A DNA stretch of 57,306 nt. It comes from Elusimicrobia bacterium GWA2_51_34 (lineage in GTDB: Bacteria; Elusimicrobiota; Elusimicrobia; Elusimicrobiales; UBA9959). Positions 49,503 through 57,306 of the stretch are shown piece after piece. Under the pieces are notes generated by a model. It searched no databases, was not told where the DNA came from, and saw nothing but the letters and a program-made list of their open reading frames with translations. Within the stretch, counting starts at the first letter, position 1; every line of letters begins with the position of its first letter. The stretch spans positions 1-57,306 of the forward strand of contig MGTS01000031.1 of NCBI GenBank assembly GCA_001799565.1, read 5' to 3'. A program made the position numbers and the translations under genes.

Positions 49503-50636
49503 TTATCGTTTAACCGGAATAGCCAGCGTAAATATCATGCCGCCCGCCGGGTTTATCTGCGCCAGGATATCGCCGTCGTGCAGCAGCGCGATTTTTTTTA
49601 CCATGGCAAGACCCAGCCCAACCCCGCCCACTTCCCTGTTAAGATAATACGCCGCCTGGTAGAACGGCGTAAACAGCCCCGACATGGCGCCGGGGCTCAT
49701 GCCGATTCCGGTGTCTGAAAAAACAAAGCTTATGCCCTGCGGGGAGTACCTGACCAGCACAAAAACTTTTCCGCCTTTTTTATTAAACCTTACGGCGTTC
49801 AGCATAAGCTGCCTTAAGGCCTCGCCGATCAGCGTACCGTCCACAGCCAGGTTAAACTCAGTACCTTCTTTAACAAGCTCAACCTTAACGCATGTTTCGG
49901 CGCAAAGGTCTTTAAGCCCTTCCCGCGCGGCCGAAAGAAGCGACCAAAGGTCCGTTTCCCTTGTTTGAAGTTTCCGCCCTTCCTCGCGCAGATCGCTGTA
50001 GAGTAAAAGCTCCTCAATAATCGAGTGCAGATCCCTGAGCGAGCCGTCCAGTTTTTTCCATATTTCCAGATTCCCCGTCTTCTTCAGCTCAGCGCATATA
50101 ACTTCCGAGGAAGTTATGGCCACGGAAAGCGGCGTGCGCAATTCATGGTTGACGCGCGCTAGAAAAGCGTCCTTGGCCTTTTCCGAATCTTTCAGCTGGG
50201 AGTAAGCAGCTTCAAGTTCCGCCTTCATTTCCCTCTCGCGGGCCAGTTGCGTGGAAAGACCGGTTTTTTCAAGACAATTGCGGATCACACTCTGAAGATA
50301 ATCGTCGGAAAAAGGCTTTATGATATACTCGCAAATTCCCGACTTAAACCCCGCCACGGCTGTTTCAAGCGACGGATCGCCGGTCATTATAACAACGGGG
50401 ATTTCAGGGAACCTGTTCTTGAATTCGCGCGCGAGGGAAATGCCGTCGCCGGTGGAGTCTATGTTGATATCCGCAAGCATCAGGTCGCAGCGGGCGGAGT
50501 TAAAAGTCTGCCTGGCCATGGCTGAAGAGCCGGCTGGGAAGATTTTGGAAACCAGCCCTTCAAGGGCCAAAACGCAAAACTCCAGCATCTCCTCATCGTC
50601 GTCCACTACCAGCACCGAGGCTTTAATTTTCTCCAT
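49503..50636 (-). CDS. Response regulator-histidine kinase hybrid
   Basis: 377 residues: an N-terminal receiver (phospho-acceptor Asp56 in LMLADINID, VDDDEE acid pocket, Lys of IIKPF), a coiled linker, HisKA with His164 (ARVNHELRTPL) and a HATPase domain (N box NAVRFNKKGG, DTGIGM, GVGLGLAMV). Soluble. Reading order receiver-then-kinase is usual for sensors that accept signals from another kinase. It is divergent from the second kinase at 50779; the two may form one pathway. Confidence 0.9.
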   Translation of the reverse strand: MEKIKASVLVVDDDEEMLEFCVLALEGLVSKIFPAGSSAMARQTFNSARCDLMLADINIDSTGDGISLAREFKNRFPEIPVVIMTGDPSLETAVAGFKSGICEYIIKPFSDDYLQSVIRNCLEKTGLSTQLAREREMKAELEAAYSQLKDSEKAKDAFLARVNHELRTPLSVAITSSEVICAELKKTGNLEIWKKLDGSLRDLHSIIEELLLYSDLREEGRKLQTRETDLWSLLSAAREGLKDLCAETCVKVELVKEGTEFNLAVDGTLIGEALRQLMLNAVRFNKKGGKVFVLVRYSPQGISFVFSDTGIGMSPGAMSGLFTPFYQAAYYLNREVGGVGLGLAMVKKIALLHDGDILAQINPAGGMIFTLAIPVKR

Positions 50637-50740
50637 TTTATGCTCCGTTTTTACGCAAGGTGTTTAGAGAATTAAAGAACCTGCCCAAAGAACAATAGGA
50701 ATTTTACGCTGGAAATTCAAGGCCAAGGCCGTTTTAAAAT

Positions 50741-50770
50741 TTGCAAAAAGTCTTCCCCTACCGCTATAAT
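50741..50770 (+). promoter_or_regulatory. Promoter of the second kinase gene, possibly leaderless
   Basis: -35 TTGCAA (50741-50746), 18-base spacer, -10 TATAAT (50765-50770). The ATG at 50779 is only eight bases beyond the -10, so the message would start at or within two bases of the start codon. No ribosome site exists. Confidence 0.6.
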
Positions 50771-50778
50771 AGTAATCA

Positions 50779-52743
50779 ATGACCGATTCCAAAGGCCGCA
50801 TCCTGGCGGTCACTACCGGAAAGGAACTCCTTGACGAGATGGCGCCGTCCATATCGGGCAGGGGCCTTGAGCTCGTCTGCGTACCGTCCTTGAAATACGC
50901 TGCTGCACGGCTTGGCACCGGGGACTGCTCCGCTATGGTGGTGGACTTCAGCCAGGTCGCCCCAACCGAACGCGAGAACTTCCTCGCCTTGCACAAGCAA
51001 TACCCCAAAGTCCACCTATTCACGCTGGAGTCAGTCGCCAGCACCGCGCCAGTCCTCTCCGCGCCTTTGCGCCGTCTAAGCTGGCCGCTGCCGAAGGGGT
51101 TCGCGGACCAGGTCAGGGTCATCACACATCCGGTCATAATTCTGGCCGACCAGATACTTTTCATGACCGGGGCCGTACAGACCGCCTTCCAGCAGGCCGG
51201 CGTACAGACGGTGTCCTTGGAATCAACTAAGGACTTGCCCGAATTCATCAGCCGGCAGACCAAGGCCCACGTTTCCACCTCCCAGCCCAAAAAGTCACAT
51301 ACCTTATGGGAACTGGTGGTCGGCTATGAGGAAGAGGAAGACGAGCCTGAGACCACGCTGCAGCCTGGCAATGTGGTGGTAGCGCAGTTCACCGGGACCA
51401 CGGAAGAGGCCGATTCACTGGACTCCGCAATCCGCAGCAAGATCCCGGAGGCCGTCTGCTACTCTATTTCGGGCATGGACATGACGCATTACGCGATCCA
51501 GGCGCTCAAGGACCGGCATCCCGTGGCCCTTCCACGGGAACAGGCAGGGCGTATAGCCGGGATACTGATAGAAAGCAGCGAAGGCAGGGACGTCCGCCTT
51601 AAGGAGAGGGAGAAGGCGCGCATTCTCCTGCTGGATAATTTTAAACCAGCCCTTACCGCCCTGGACCAGGCTCTGCTGGGCGCCGGCTACGAAGTCACCG
51701 CCTCTATGGACGGCGAGGAGGCCCTGGAACTATGTAAAAAAGGCACCTTCCATCTTGCGGTTATCGGCACCGCTATCACTTTCGCGCAGCATTCAGGGGC
51801 GGAACTCGCCCAAAAACTGCGCGAGCGGGATCCTGACCTGCGCATCATCTTCATGGTGGACCGATATCCTCTTCAGGCCGCGCTGCAGGGAGTCAGCCAG
51901 GTAGTGGAACTGGGCCTGGACGACGCGATCTTGAAGCCCGTAGAAGCCTCGCGCCTTATCTTCTCGGTGGAGAAGGCCCTGGAGCGGCGCTTCCTGCTTC
52001 TGGAGAACGCGCGCCTGTTGAAAGAGGTGCAGGAATTCAACCGGCAGCTGGCCCAGGTAAACAGCTTCCAGAAAAATTTCTTCGCCACGGTCGCTCACGA
52101 CGTCAAAAGCCCGCTTACCGCCATTCTCGGCTACGCCGAGGTTTTAAACTCAAAGCTAAAGAACCAGCCCACCGAGCTTAAATACGCCTCAAATATCCAT
52201 TCCTCGGCGAAAACTCTCAATCTTCTGATATCCGACCTGGTGGACCTGGCCGCGATAGAATCCGGCAAACTGCGCGTAGAGATGGGGACGCTGAACCTGC
52301 TTACGGTGGTCAACGACGTGCGCACGCGGGTGGAGATAACGGCCCGACAGCGCAAGATCAATTTTGACGTGCAGCTTCCGCCCGTCCTTCCGCCGCTTAC
52401 CGGCGACGACGCCCGCATCGGCCAGGTGATACAGAACCTCTGCACCAACGCCATCCAATACACAAAACAGGGGGGGCAGGTGACCATCAAGGTAGAACCC
52501 GCCCCCGACAAGGTTACCGTAAGCGTGGTAGACACGGGCATCGGCATCTCCAGGGAAGACCTGCCCCGCGTCTGGGAACGCTTCTTCCAGACCGAGGAGG
52601 CCAAAAGCATGCGCAAGGCGGGCTTCGGCCTGGGCCTTAAGATAGCGCGCGAGATCGTGCAGAGACACGGCGGCGAGATGGGCATAGAGTCCGAGCTCGG
52701 AGTCGGTTCGCGGTTCTTCTTCCACATCCCGATAAAGAAATAA
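50779..52743 (+). CDS. Sensor histidine kinase with degenerate receiver domains
   Basis: 654 residues. Residues 1-275 hold receiver-like folds without the usual acid residues. Residues about 279-400 are a clear receiver shape (ARILLLDNFKPALTALD) but the phospho-acceptor Asp is replaced (HLAVIGTA, Gly near 330). HisKA has His440 (FFATVAHDVKSPLTAILGY) and the HATPase has NLCTNAIQYTKQGG, DTGIGIS and GFGLGLKIA. The kinase core is active-looking. GC-rich with Glu/Ala bias, as its neighbours to the right. Signal unknown. Confidence 0.88.
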   Translation: MTDSKGRILAVTTGKELLDEMAPSISGRGLELVCVPSLKYAAARLGTGDCSAMVVDFSQVAPTERENFLALHKQYPKVHLFTLESVASTAPVLSAPLRRLSWPLPKGFADQVRVITHPVIILADQILFMTGAVQTAFQQAGVQTVSLESTKDLPEFISRQTKAHVSTSQPKKSHTLWELVVGYEEEEDEPETTLQPGNVVVAQFTGTTEEADSLDSAIRSKIPEAVCYSISGMDMTHYAIQALKDRHPVALPREQAGRIAGILIESSEGRDVRLKEREKARILLLDNFKPALTALDQALLGAGYEVTASMDGEEALELCKKGTFHLAVIGTAITFAQHSGAELAQKLRERDPDLRIIFMVDRYPLQAALQGVSQVVELGLDDAILKPVEASRLIFSVEKALERRFLLLENARLLKEVQEFNRQLAQVNSFQKNFFATVAHDVKSPLTAILGYAEVLNSKLKNQPTELKYASNIHSSAKTLNLLISDLVDLAAIESGKLRVEMGTLNLLTVVNDVRTRVEITARQRKINFDVQLPPVLPPLTGDDARIGQVIQNLCTNAIQYTKQGGQVTIKVEPAPDKVTVSVVDTGIGISREDLPRVWERFFQTEEAKSMRKAGFGLGLKIAREIVQRHGGEMGIESELGVGSRFFFHIPIKK

Positions 52744-52774
52744 AACCAGTCGGCGTTAAGGCGTCCCGGAAAGT

Positions 52775-54727
52775 TTGTGCGCTGAAAAAATATTGCCGGT
52801 TTTGATCCCTATCTCCATGACAGCGAAAATAATAGCCCGGAATTATCCAGTTTCAACTTTTCGTTCTTTCACCCTGGCCCATTTCCTGCCCTCGGATTTT
52901 TACGGGGCGGAGTTTAACGGACTGGCGGAACCGGAGTTTGAAAACGGCGTCTTCAGGCTGGTTAAAAAAAACTCCCGAACACCGGAAGCCTCTCTGGTTT
53001 CCCGCGAGATAAAGGCCGCTTTCCCTTTTAACGAACTGCTGATGAGCGCCAACTCCGACCTGGGACAGGGCGGAACCGCGCGTATTGAAGCCAGGGTAAA
53101 AACCGCGGACGGCTGGAGTCCGTGGTTTAATTTCGGGCTGTTTCAGCCGGGCGCCGCGGCAAGCGTGAAAGGGCAGGAAAATAAATTCGGCAAAATGGAT
53201 GTAGATATTTTAAAACTTAAAACGAAAGCTTTCGCCCTGAGCTACCGTTTCACGCTCGGCTCAAGGGCGGAAAAAGCCGCTTTAAGGCTGATTTCAGCCG
53301 CTTACAGCGACACCACGCTTCCTTTTAACGAACCTGCAGCCGTAAAGAAGGGCAGGGACACAAAACCGCTAAAACTTGCGGTCCCCTCTTATTCACAAAT
53401 GCGCCAGCATGTCAGCTATTCGGGCGACATCTGCAGCCCGGTATCTCTTGCCATGGTCATGAACTACTACGGACAAAAAGAGCTTCCGCTTGAAACCGCC
53501 GCCGCGGTGCTTGACGGCCCGGAAAATATTTACGGCAACTGGACCTTTAACACGGCCTACGCCGGCTCAAAAGGGCTTTACGCCTTTCTCACAAGGATTA
53601 ATTCCATAGCCGAGGCCGAAGCCTATCTTTCGCGCGGAATTACGCTTATAGCAAGCGTAACTTTCGGCCCGGACGAACTTAAAAATTCTCCGCTTAAAAA
53701 AACAAAAGGCCACCTGCTGGTTATAAAAGGCTTTGACGCCAAAGGCAATGTGCTGGCGAACGACCCCGCCGCCCCGGAAGAAAAAACAGTGGAGCGGGTT
53801 TATAACCGCGGCGAATTCGCGCGCGCCTGGCTGAAGAACAAATACGGCACCGCGTACGCCGTGTCAAAAAACCTTAACGCTTTTTTAGCCGTTACAAAGC
53901 CCTTCACTGAAATGTTCTCCACGCCGCCCGCCAACGCGGGTGAGCGCAAAAAACTGATAGAGACCCAGCTTTTGCTTAACGAACCCGCGGCCATTCTTGA
54001 CGCGCGGGGCCAATGGGCTAAAATAGAGGCCGGCGGGCAGAAAACCGCGGGAGCAAAGGATTTTAAGCCGTACTCCGGCTGGGTAAAACTTGAAGACCTT
54101 GCCTTTTTCCCCCCGCTTGAACCGGACGCCGTTGTTAAAGTAAAAAAATCCGCCGCGGCGGCCGGCGGCGAAAGCAAAACCCTCTCGTTGGGCACTGAAA
54201 TTAAAATTACAGGCGAAAGACCGGGGAAACTGGAAATCATAACGGCCGGCGGCATAACGGCTGAAATAAGCGAAAAAGACATAAACCGCCTGCCTTTAAA
54301 AATTCCGGCGCCGGAACTGCGCAGAAATATACTGGCCACGGCCGGGCTTTTTCTTAATGACAGCTATTACTGGGGCGGACGCTCGGCCTGGGGCGTGGAC
54401 TGTTCCGGCCTTGTAAATCTGTCCTACCGCGCCTGGGGCGCGGCGCTTCCAAGGAACGCCGCCGATCAGTTCAATTACGGGAAATCGGTCTCGCGCGAAA
54501 ACCTCAAACCGGCCGACCTGATTTTTTCCTCCAAAAAGAACGCGCCGGGAAACATAAACCATGTAATGCTCTACGCCGGAGCCGGCCGCCTGATAGAGTC
54601 CACGCAGGACACAGGCTCGGTGAGGGAAGTCTCTTTTAAGGAAAAATTCGGCGTTGATCTTGCCAGAACAAAGAACGGGGCGCTGATCAACGGCAAAAAG
54701 ATATTTTTTAAAACGGTGTTAAAATAG
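52775..54727 (+). CDS. C39-like plus NlpC/P60 two-peptidase protein
   Basis: 650 residues from TTG 52775 (GGAAAG before it), or 636 from ATG 52817. An N-terminal beta region is followed by a C39-like domain with Cys220 (SGDICSPVSLAMVMNYYG) and the His of KGHLLVIKGFD, then SH3-like regions, then NlpC/P60 with Cys543 (GVDCSGLVNLSYRAWG) and His596 (INHVMLYAG). NlpC/P60 enzymes cut cell-wall peptides. No signal peptide is obvious from either start, a puzzle for a wall enzyme. Confidence 0.8.
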   Translation: MCAEKILPVLIPISMTAKIIARNYPVSTFRSFTLAHFLPSDFYGAEFNGLAEPEFENGVFRLVKKNSRTPEASLVSREIKAAFPFNELLMSANSDLGQGGTARIEARVKTADGWSPWFNFGLFQPGAAASVKGQENKFGKMDVDILKLKTKAFALSYRFTLGSRAEKAALRLISAAYSDTTLPFNEPAAVKKGRDTKPLKLAVPSYSQMRQHVSYSGDICSPVSLAMVMNYYGQKELPLETAAAVLDGPENIYGNWTFNTAYAGSKGLYAFLTRINSIAEAEAYLSRGITLIASVTFGPDELKNSPLKKTKGHLLVIKGFDAKGNVLANDPAAPEEKTVERVYNRGEFARAWLKNKYGTAYAVSKNLNAFLAVTKPFTEMFSTPPANAGERKKLIETQLLLNEPAAILDARGQWAKIEAGGQKTAGAKDFKPYSGWVKLEDLAFFPPLEPDAVVKVKKSAAAAGGESKTLSLGTEIKITGERPGKLEIITAGGITAEISEKDINRLPLKIPAPELRRNILATAGLFLNDSYYWGGRSAWGVDCSGLVNLSYRAWGAALPRNAADQFNYGKSVSRENLKPADLIFSSKKNAPGNINHVMLYAGAGRLIESTQDTGSVREVSFKEKFGVDLARTKNGALINGKKIFFKTVLK

Positions 54728-54786
54728 GGCATAGGGTAGAAGTTAGAGGAACAAGAACTGCAAATTGAAGGTTACAGGCGACAATT

Positions 54787-56409
54787 ATGAAAATAGCTGA
54801 AAAGGTCAGAAACATTTTTCCGGCTGAAAGGGATATCCCCAAAGAAGCTCGGATAGCCCCGCTTGAACAGAGGGATTATCTGGTTGACGGAAAGATCAGG
54901 GTCTGGCGGGGACAGGTCCGCGAAGTATTATCTCCCGTAAGCCTGCGCGGCAAAAAAGGCCTTAAACGCGCACACCTTGGTTCATACCCGCTGATGACGG
55001 AAAAAGAGGCCCTAGAAGCGCTTGATTCCGCCGTTAAGGCTTACGATGAAGGCAAAGGCCTGTGGCCTACCCTTGGCGTGGAAGCGCGAGCGGCGCACAT
55101 GGAAGAGTTCGTCTACCGCATGAAGGAAAAGCGCGCCGAAGTTGTTAACCTGCTTATGTGGGAAATAGGCAAATCACTTGAGGACTCCCAAAAAGAATTT
55201 GACCGCACAGTGGAATACATTGTGGATACCATAGGCGCGCTGAAAGATCTGGACCGCGCCTCTTCGCGCCTGTGCATGACGCAGGGCGTGATCGCGCAGG
55301 TAAAGCGCGCGCCGCTTGGCGTGGCGCTCTGTATGGGCCCGTATAATTACCCGCTTAATGAAACCTTAACCACGCTTATACCCGCGATACTTATGGGCAA
55401 CACCGTGGTTTTCAAGCCGCCCAAATACGGCGTGCTGCTGCACCGCCCGCTGCTTGAGGCTTTCCGCGACTCTTTTCCAAAAGGCGTGGTGAACACACTT
55501 TACGGAGAGGGCAAAAAAATAATCGGTCCTTTAATGAAAACGGGGAAAGTGGACGTGCTGGCTTTCATAGGCTCAAGCAAAGTAGCCGACATCCTTAAGA
55601 AGCAGCACCCCAGGCCCCATCGTCTGCGCTGCGTGCTTGGGCTGGACGCCAAGAACGCGGGGATAATACTGCCCGACGCAGACATTGACCTGGCGGTAAG
55701 TGAAAGTCTGACCGGCGCGCTTTCCTACAACGGCCAGCGCTGCACCGCGCTTAAAATACTGTTCGTACACCGCAGCGTGCAAAATGAGTTCATTGAAAAA
55801 CTGGTAACTGCGATAGAAGAAATGAAACTGGGCATGCCATGGGAACCGGAAGTTAAGATCACGCCGCTCCCTGAAGACGACAAGATACCCTACCTGGCCG
55901 CAGTAACAGCCGACGCCCTGAAACACGGAGCTAAAGTGATAAACGAAAGCGGCGGACTTGTAAACGGCAACTTTGTCTACCCGGCCGTGGTCTACCCGGT
56001 CAATAAAAAAATGCGCCTTTGGCGGGAAGAACAATTCGGACCGGTAATTCCCGTAACGCCTTTTGACGATATAAAAGAGCCTCTGAATTACGTGGTGGAC
56101 TCTAATTTCGGCCAGCAGGTAAGCGTTTTCGGGCGAGATATGGACAAAATAGCAGCAATGATAGACACTTTGGTCAACCAGGTTTGCCGCGTGAATATAA
56201 ACAGCCAGTGCCAGCGCGGGCCGGACATTTTCCCCTTCACAGGCAGAAAGGACTCGGCGGAAGGCACGCTTTCAGTATCCGACGCTCTGCGCGTATTTTC
56301 CATAAGGACACTGCTGGCGGCGAAGGATTCTGACGCCAACAAGAAGCTTATCCGCGAAATATTAAGGAACCGTAAATCCAAGTTTTTGTCAACGGATTTT
56401 ATACTGTAG
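54787..56409 (+). CDS. gapN: NADP-dependent glyceraldehyde-3-phosphate dehydrogenase (non-phosphorylating)
   Basis: 540 residues of the aldehyde dehydrogenase superfamily. [21 protein letters not shown] (GapN hallmark), [12 protein letters not shown] (cofactor loop) and the catalytic Cys in [11 protein letters not shown] (near residue 319). It oxidises glyceraldehyde 3-phosphate directly to 3-phosphoglycerate, giving NADPH. In the usual LELGGK motif the general-base Glu is replaced: here LGLDAKN. The 70-residue N-terminal extension ([22 protein letters not shown]) is part of this subgroup. Confidence 0.85.
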   Translation: MKIAEKVRNIFPAERDIPKEARIAPLEQRDYLVDGKIRVWRGQVREVLSPVSLRGKKGLKRAHLGSYPLMTEKEALEALDSAVKAYDEGKGLWPTLGVEARAAHMEEFVYRMKEKRAEVVNLLMWEIGKSLEDSQKEFDRTVEYIVDTIGALKDLDRASSRLCMTQGVIAQVKRAPLGVALCMGPYNYPLNETLTTLIPAILMGNTVVFKPPKYGVLLHRPLLEAFRDSFPKGVVNTLYGEGKKIIGPLMKTGKVDVLAFIGSSKVADILKKQHPRPHRLRCVLGLDAKNAGIILPDADIDLAVSESLTGALSYNGQRCTALKILFVHRSVQNEFIEKLVTAIEEMKLGMPWEPEVKITPLPEDDKIPYLAAVTADALKHGAKVINESGGLVNGNFVYPAVVYPVNKKMRLWREEQFGPVIPVTPFDDIKEPLNYVVDSNFGQQVSVFGRDMDKIAAMIDTLVNQVCRVNINSQCQRGPDIFPFTGRKDSAEGTLSVSDALRVFSIRTLLAAKDSDANKKLIREILRNRKSKFLSTDFIL

Positions 56410-56419
56410 AAGAAGCGAG

Positions 56420-56525
56420 TAGGCTTGTAAGCATGTAGGCTAGTAGGCATATAAGGAACACCTTATAAAAGATATCCACCTGCTAGCAGTAGTCTCCACG
56501 GCATACAAGCATACTAGCCTACCAG
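56420..56525. repeat. Imperfect inverted repeat between gapN and nth
   Basis: GTAGGCTTGTAAGCATG... at the left is answered by GCATACAAGCATACTAGCC on the right, both with TAGTAGGC/GCCTACT units. Could end gapN transcription or be a short repeat family. Confidence 0.4.
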
Positions 56526-56535
56526 CCATAAATTC

Positions 56536-57186
56536 ATGAATGGGAATAAAAACACAGCCGAGATAATTAAACTTTTAAAGAAGGCTTATCCGAAGGCCGG
56601 CTGCTCGCTTGGCCACAAAAATCCTTTTGAACTGCTGATAGCCACCATACTTTCAGCCCAGTGCACCGACGAACGCGTTAACCTGGTAACACTGGAACTG
56701 TTTAAAAAATATCCGGGACCGGCTGAAATGGCGGCGGCTCCGTTGAACGCGCTGGAAATCCTGATACGCTCCACCGGCTTCTACCATTCCAAGGCGCGCT
56801 CAATTAAAGAAGCCGCGCGCGGAGTAGCCGAGGATTTCGGCGGCAAAGTGCCGGCGGAAATAAAAAAACTTCTGACGCTTCGCGGCGTGGCGCGAAAAAC
56901 CGCAAATGTGGTATTAGGCTCGGCCTATGGCTTGGCGGAAGGCGTGGTTGTAGACACGCATGTAAAGCGGCTGGCTTTCCGCATGGGTTTTACAAAAGAA
57001 ACCGACCCGGTAAAAATAGAGCGGGTCCTGATGAATGAAATTCCAAGATCAGACTGGATATGGTTCGCCCACGCGCTGATATTGCACGGCCGCGCTGTTT
57101 GCAACGCCAGAAGACCGCTCTGCGCACAGTGCCCTCTGACCACGTTGTGCATGAAGAATGGACTGGGGGCTAAAAGAAGGGGTTAG
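56536..57186 (+). CDS. nth: Endonuclease III
   Basis: 216 residues. Base-excision glycosylase/lyase for oxidised pyrimidines. Helix-hairpin-helix LTLRGVARKTANVVLG with catalytic Lys121, Asp140 (VVVDTHVKRL), and the 4Fe-4S ligands Cys189, Cys196, Cys199 and Cys205 (C-x6-C-x2-C-x5-C). Length is normal. No ribosome site is seen before the ATG. Confidence 0.95.
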   Translation: MNGNKNTAEIIKLLKKAYPKAGCSLGHKNPFELLIATILSAQCTDERVNLVTLELFKKYPGPAEMAAAPLNALEILIRSTGFYHSKARSIKEAARGVAEDFGGKVPAEIKKLLTLRGVARKTANVVLGSAYGLAEGVVVDTHVKRLAFRMGFTKETDPVKIERVLMNEIPRSDWIWFAHALILHGRAVCNARRPLCAQCPLTTLCMKNGLGAKRRG

Positions 57187-57210
57187 GGACTGGGGGCTAG
57201 GGGTTTAGGG
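57179..57210 (+). other. G-quadruplex-forming run after nth
   Basis: Five runs of three to five G separated by three or four bases (GGGG-TTA-GGG-ACT-GGGGG-CTA-GGGG-TTTA-GGG). The rest of the window end holds no gene. Confidence 0.5.
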
Positions 57211-57306
57211 CAGAAAAAAATATTTATGTTGCAAGAGAATAGAAATGTCCTGGTTTGCGTATAGTAGAAGTGTCATGGTCGTAGTTTTTCTTTTTTGCTT
57301 CTTTTT

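Noticed and set aside
50664-51290. 208-codon minus-strand open frame opposite the second kinase
   Set aside because: Lies opposite a well-supported kinase gene and reads as a frame shadow.

Overview
The window reads as DNA from a Gram-negative bacterium: several proteins start with lipoprotein signal peptides (lipobox cysteine), most genes have AGGAGG-type ribosome sites, and genes such as tspO, gapN, nth, a hybrid histidine kinase and an NlpC/P60 protein look like ordinary bacterial chromosome. The style of the right-hand genes would fit Elusimicrobiota, but that is a guess made without any search.

Layout. 0-13 kb is chromosome with accessory character: a hydrolase gene cut by a repeat that looks like an insertion-sequence end, a nitroreductase, DUF2934, a PAP2 phosphatase, a PA2778/PA2779-type C39 peptidase operon with a TPR lipoprotein, an AbiEii-like toxin pair, a pyrimidine-dimer glycosylase with TspO, and a secreted WD40-caspase next to a sigma-region-2-only protein. 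Between these lie palindromic repeats, some of which copy the two ends of a tRNA-Gln gene.

13.2-48.9 kb looks like one integrated element of about 35.6 kb. It is bounded by a 22-bp direct repeat (13221-13242 and 48844-48865). The right copy is the 3' end of an intact tRNA-Gln gene and sits beside a large serine recombinase. Inside, from left to right: (a) 13.6-22.1 kb, a 12-gene leftward operon with a HerA/TraG-like ATPase, two zinc-finger proteins, a small membrane protein, GrpE, a lid-less Hsp70, a vWA protein, a J-like/PEGA membrane protein and a lipoprotein, which is the best candidate for an undescribed system; (b) 22.4-34.7 kb, a leftward defence cargo: three-Cys-motif partner, DUF5131, type I restriction-modification (hsdR, hsdM, hsdS), Kiwa-like kwaA and kwaB, two DUF488 genes and a dual-OB gene; (c) 34.8-39.4 kb, a HerA ATPase with a C-terminal nuclease-like domain plus small winged-helix genes, several driven by TATA boxes about 25 bases before a start codon with no ribosome site, as in Archaea; (d) 39.5-39.7 kb, a tetranucleotide repeat and a 21-bp iteron array; (e) 39.8-43.9 kb, plasmid-type genes (excisionase-like HTH, JAB/RadC, DUF2958); (f) 44.2-47.1 kb, ImmA/IrrE, beta-family and sce7726 genes, another likely defence set; (g) the recombinase.

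48.9-57.3 kb returns to chromosome: tRNA-Gln, a GIY-YIG protein, tRNA-Pro, two sensor kinases, a C39 plus NlpC/P60 protein, gapN and nth. All calls are from reading the sequence only. Function names rest on motifs and remembered family patterns, not on searches.
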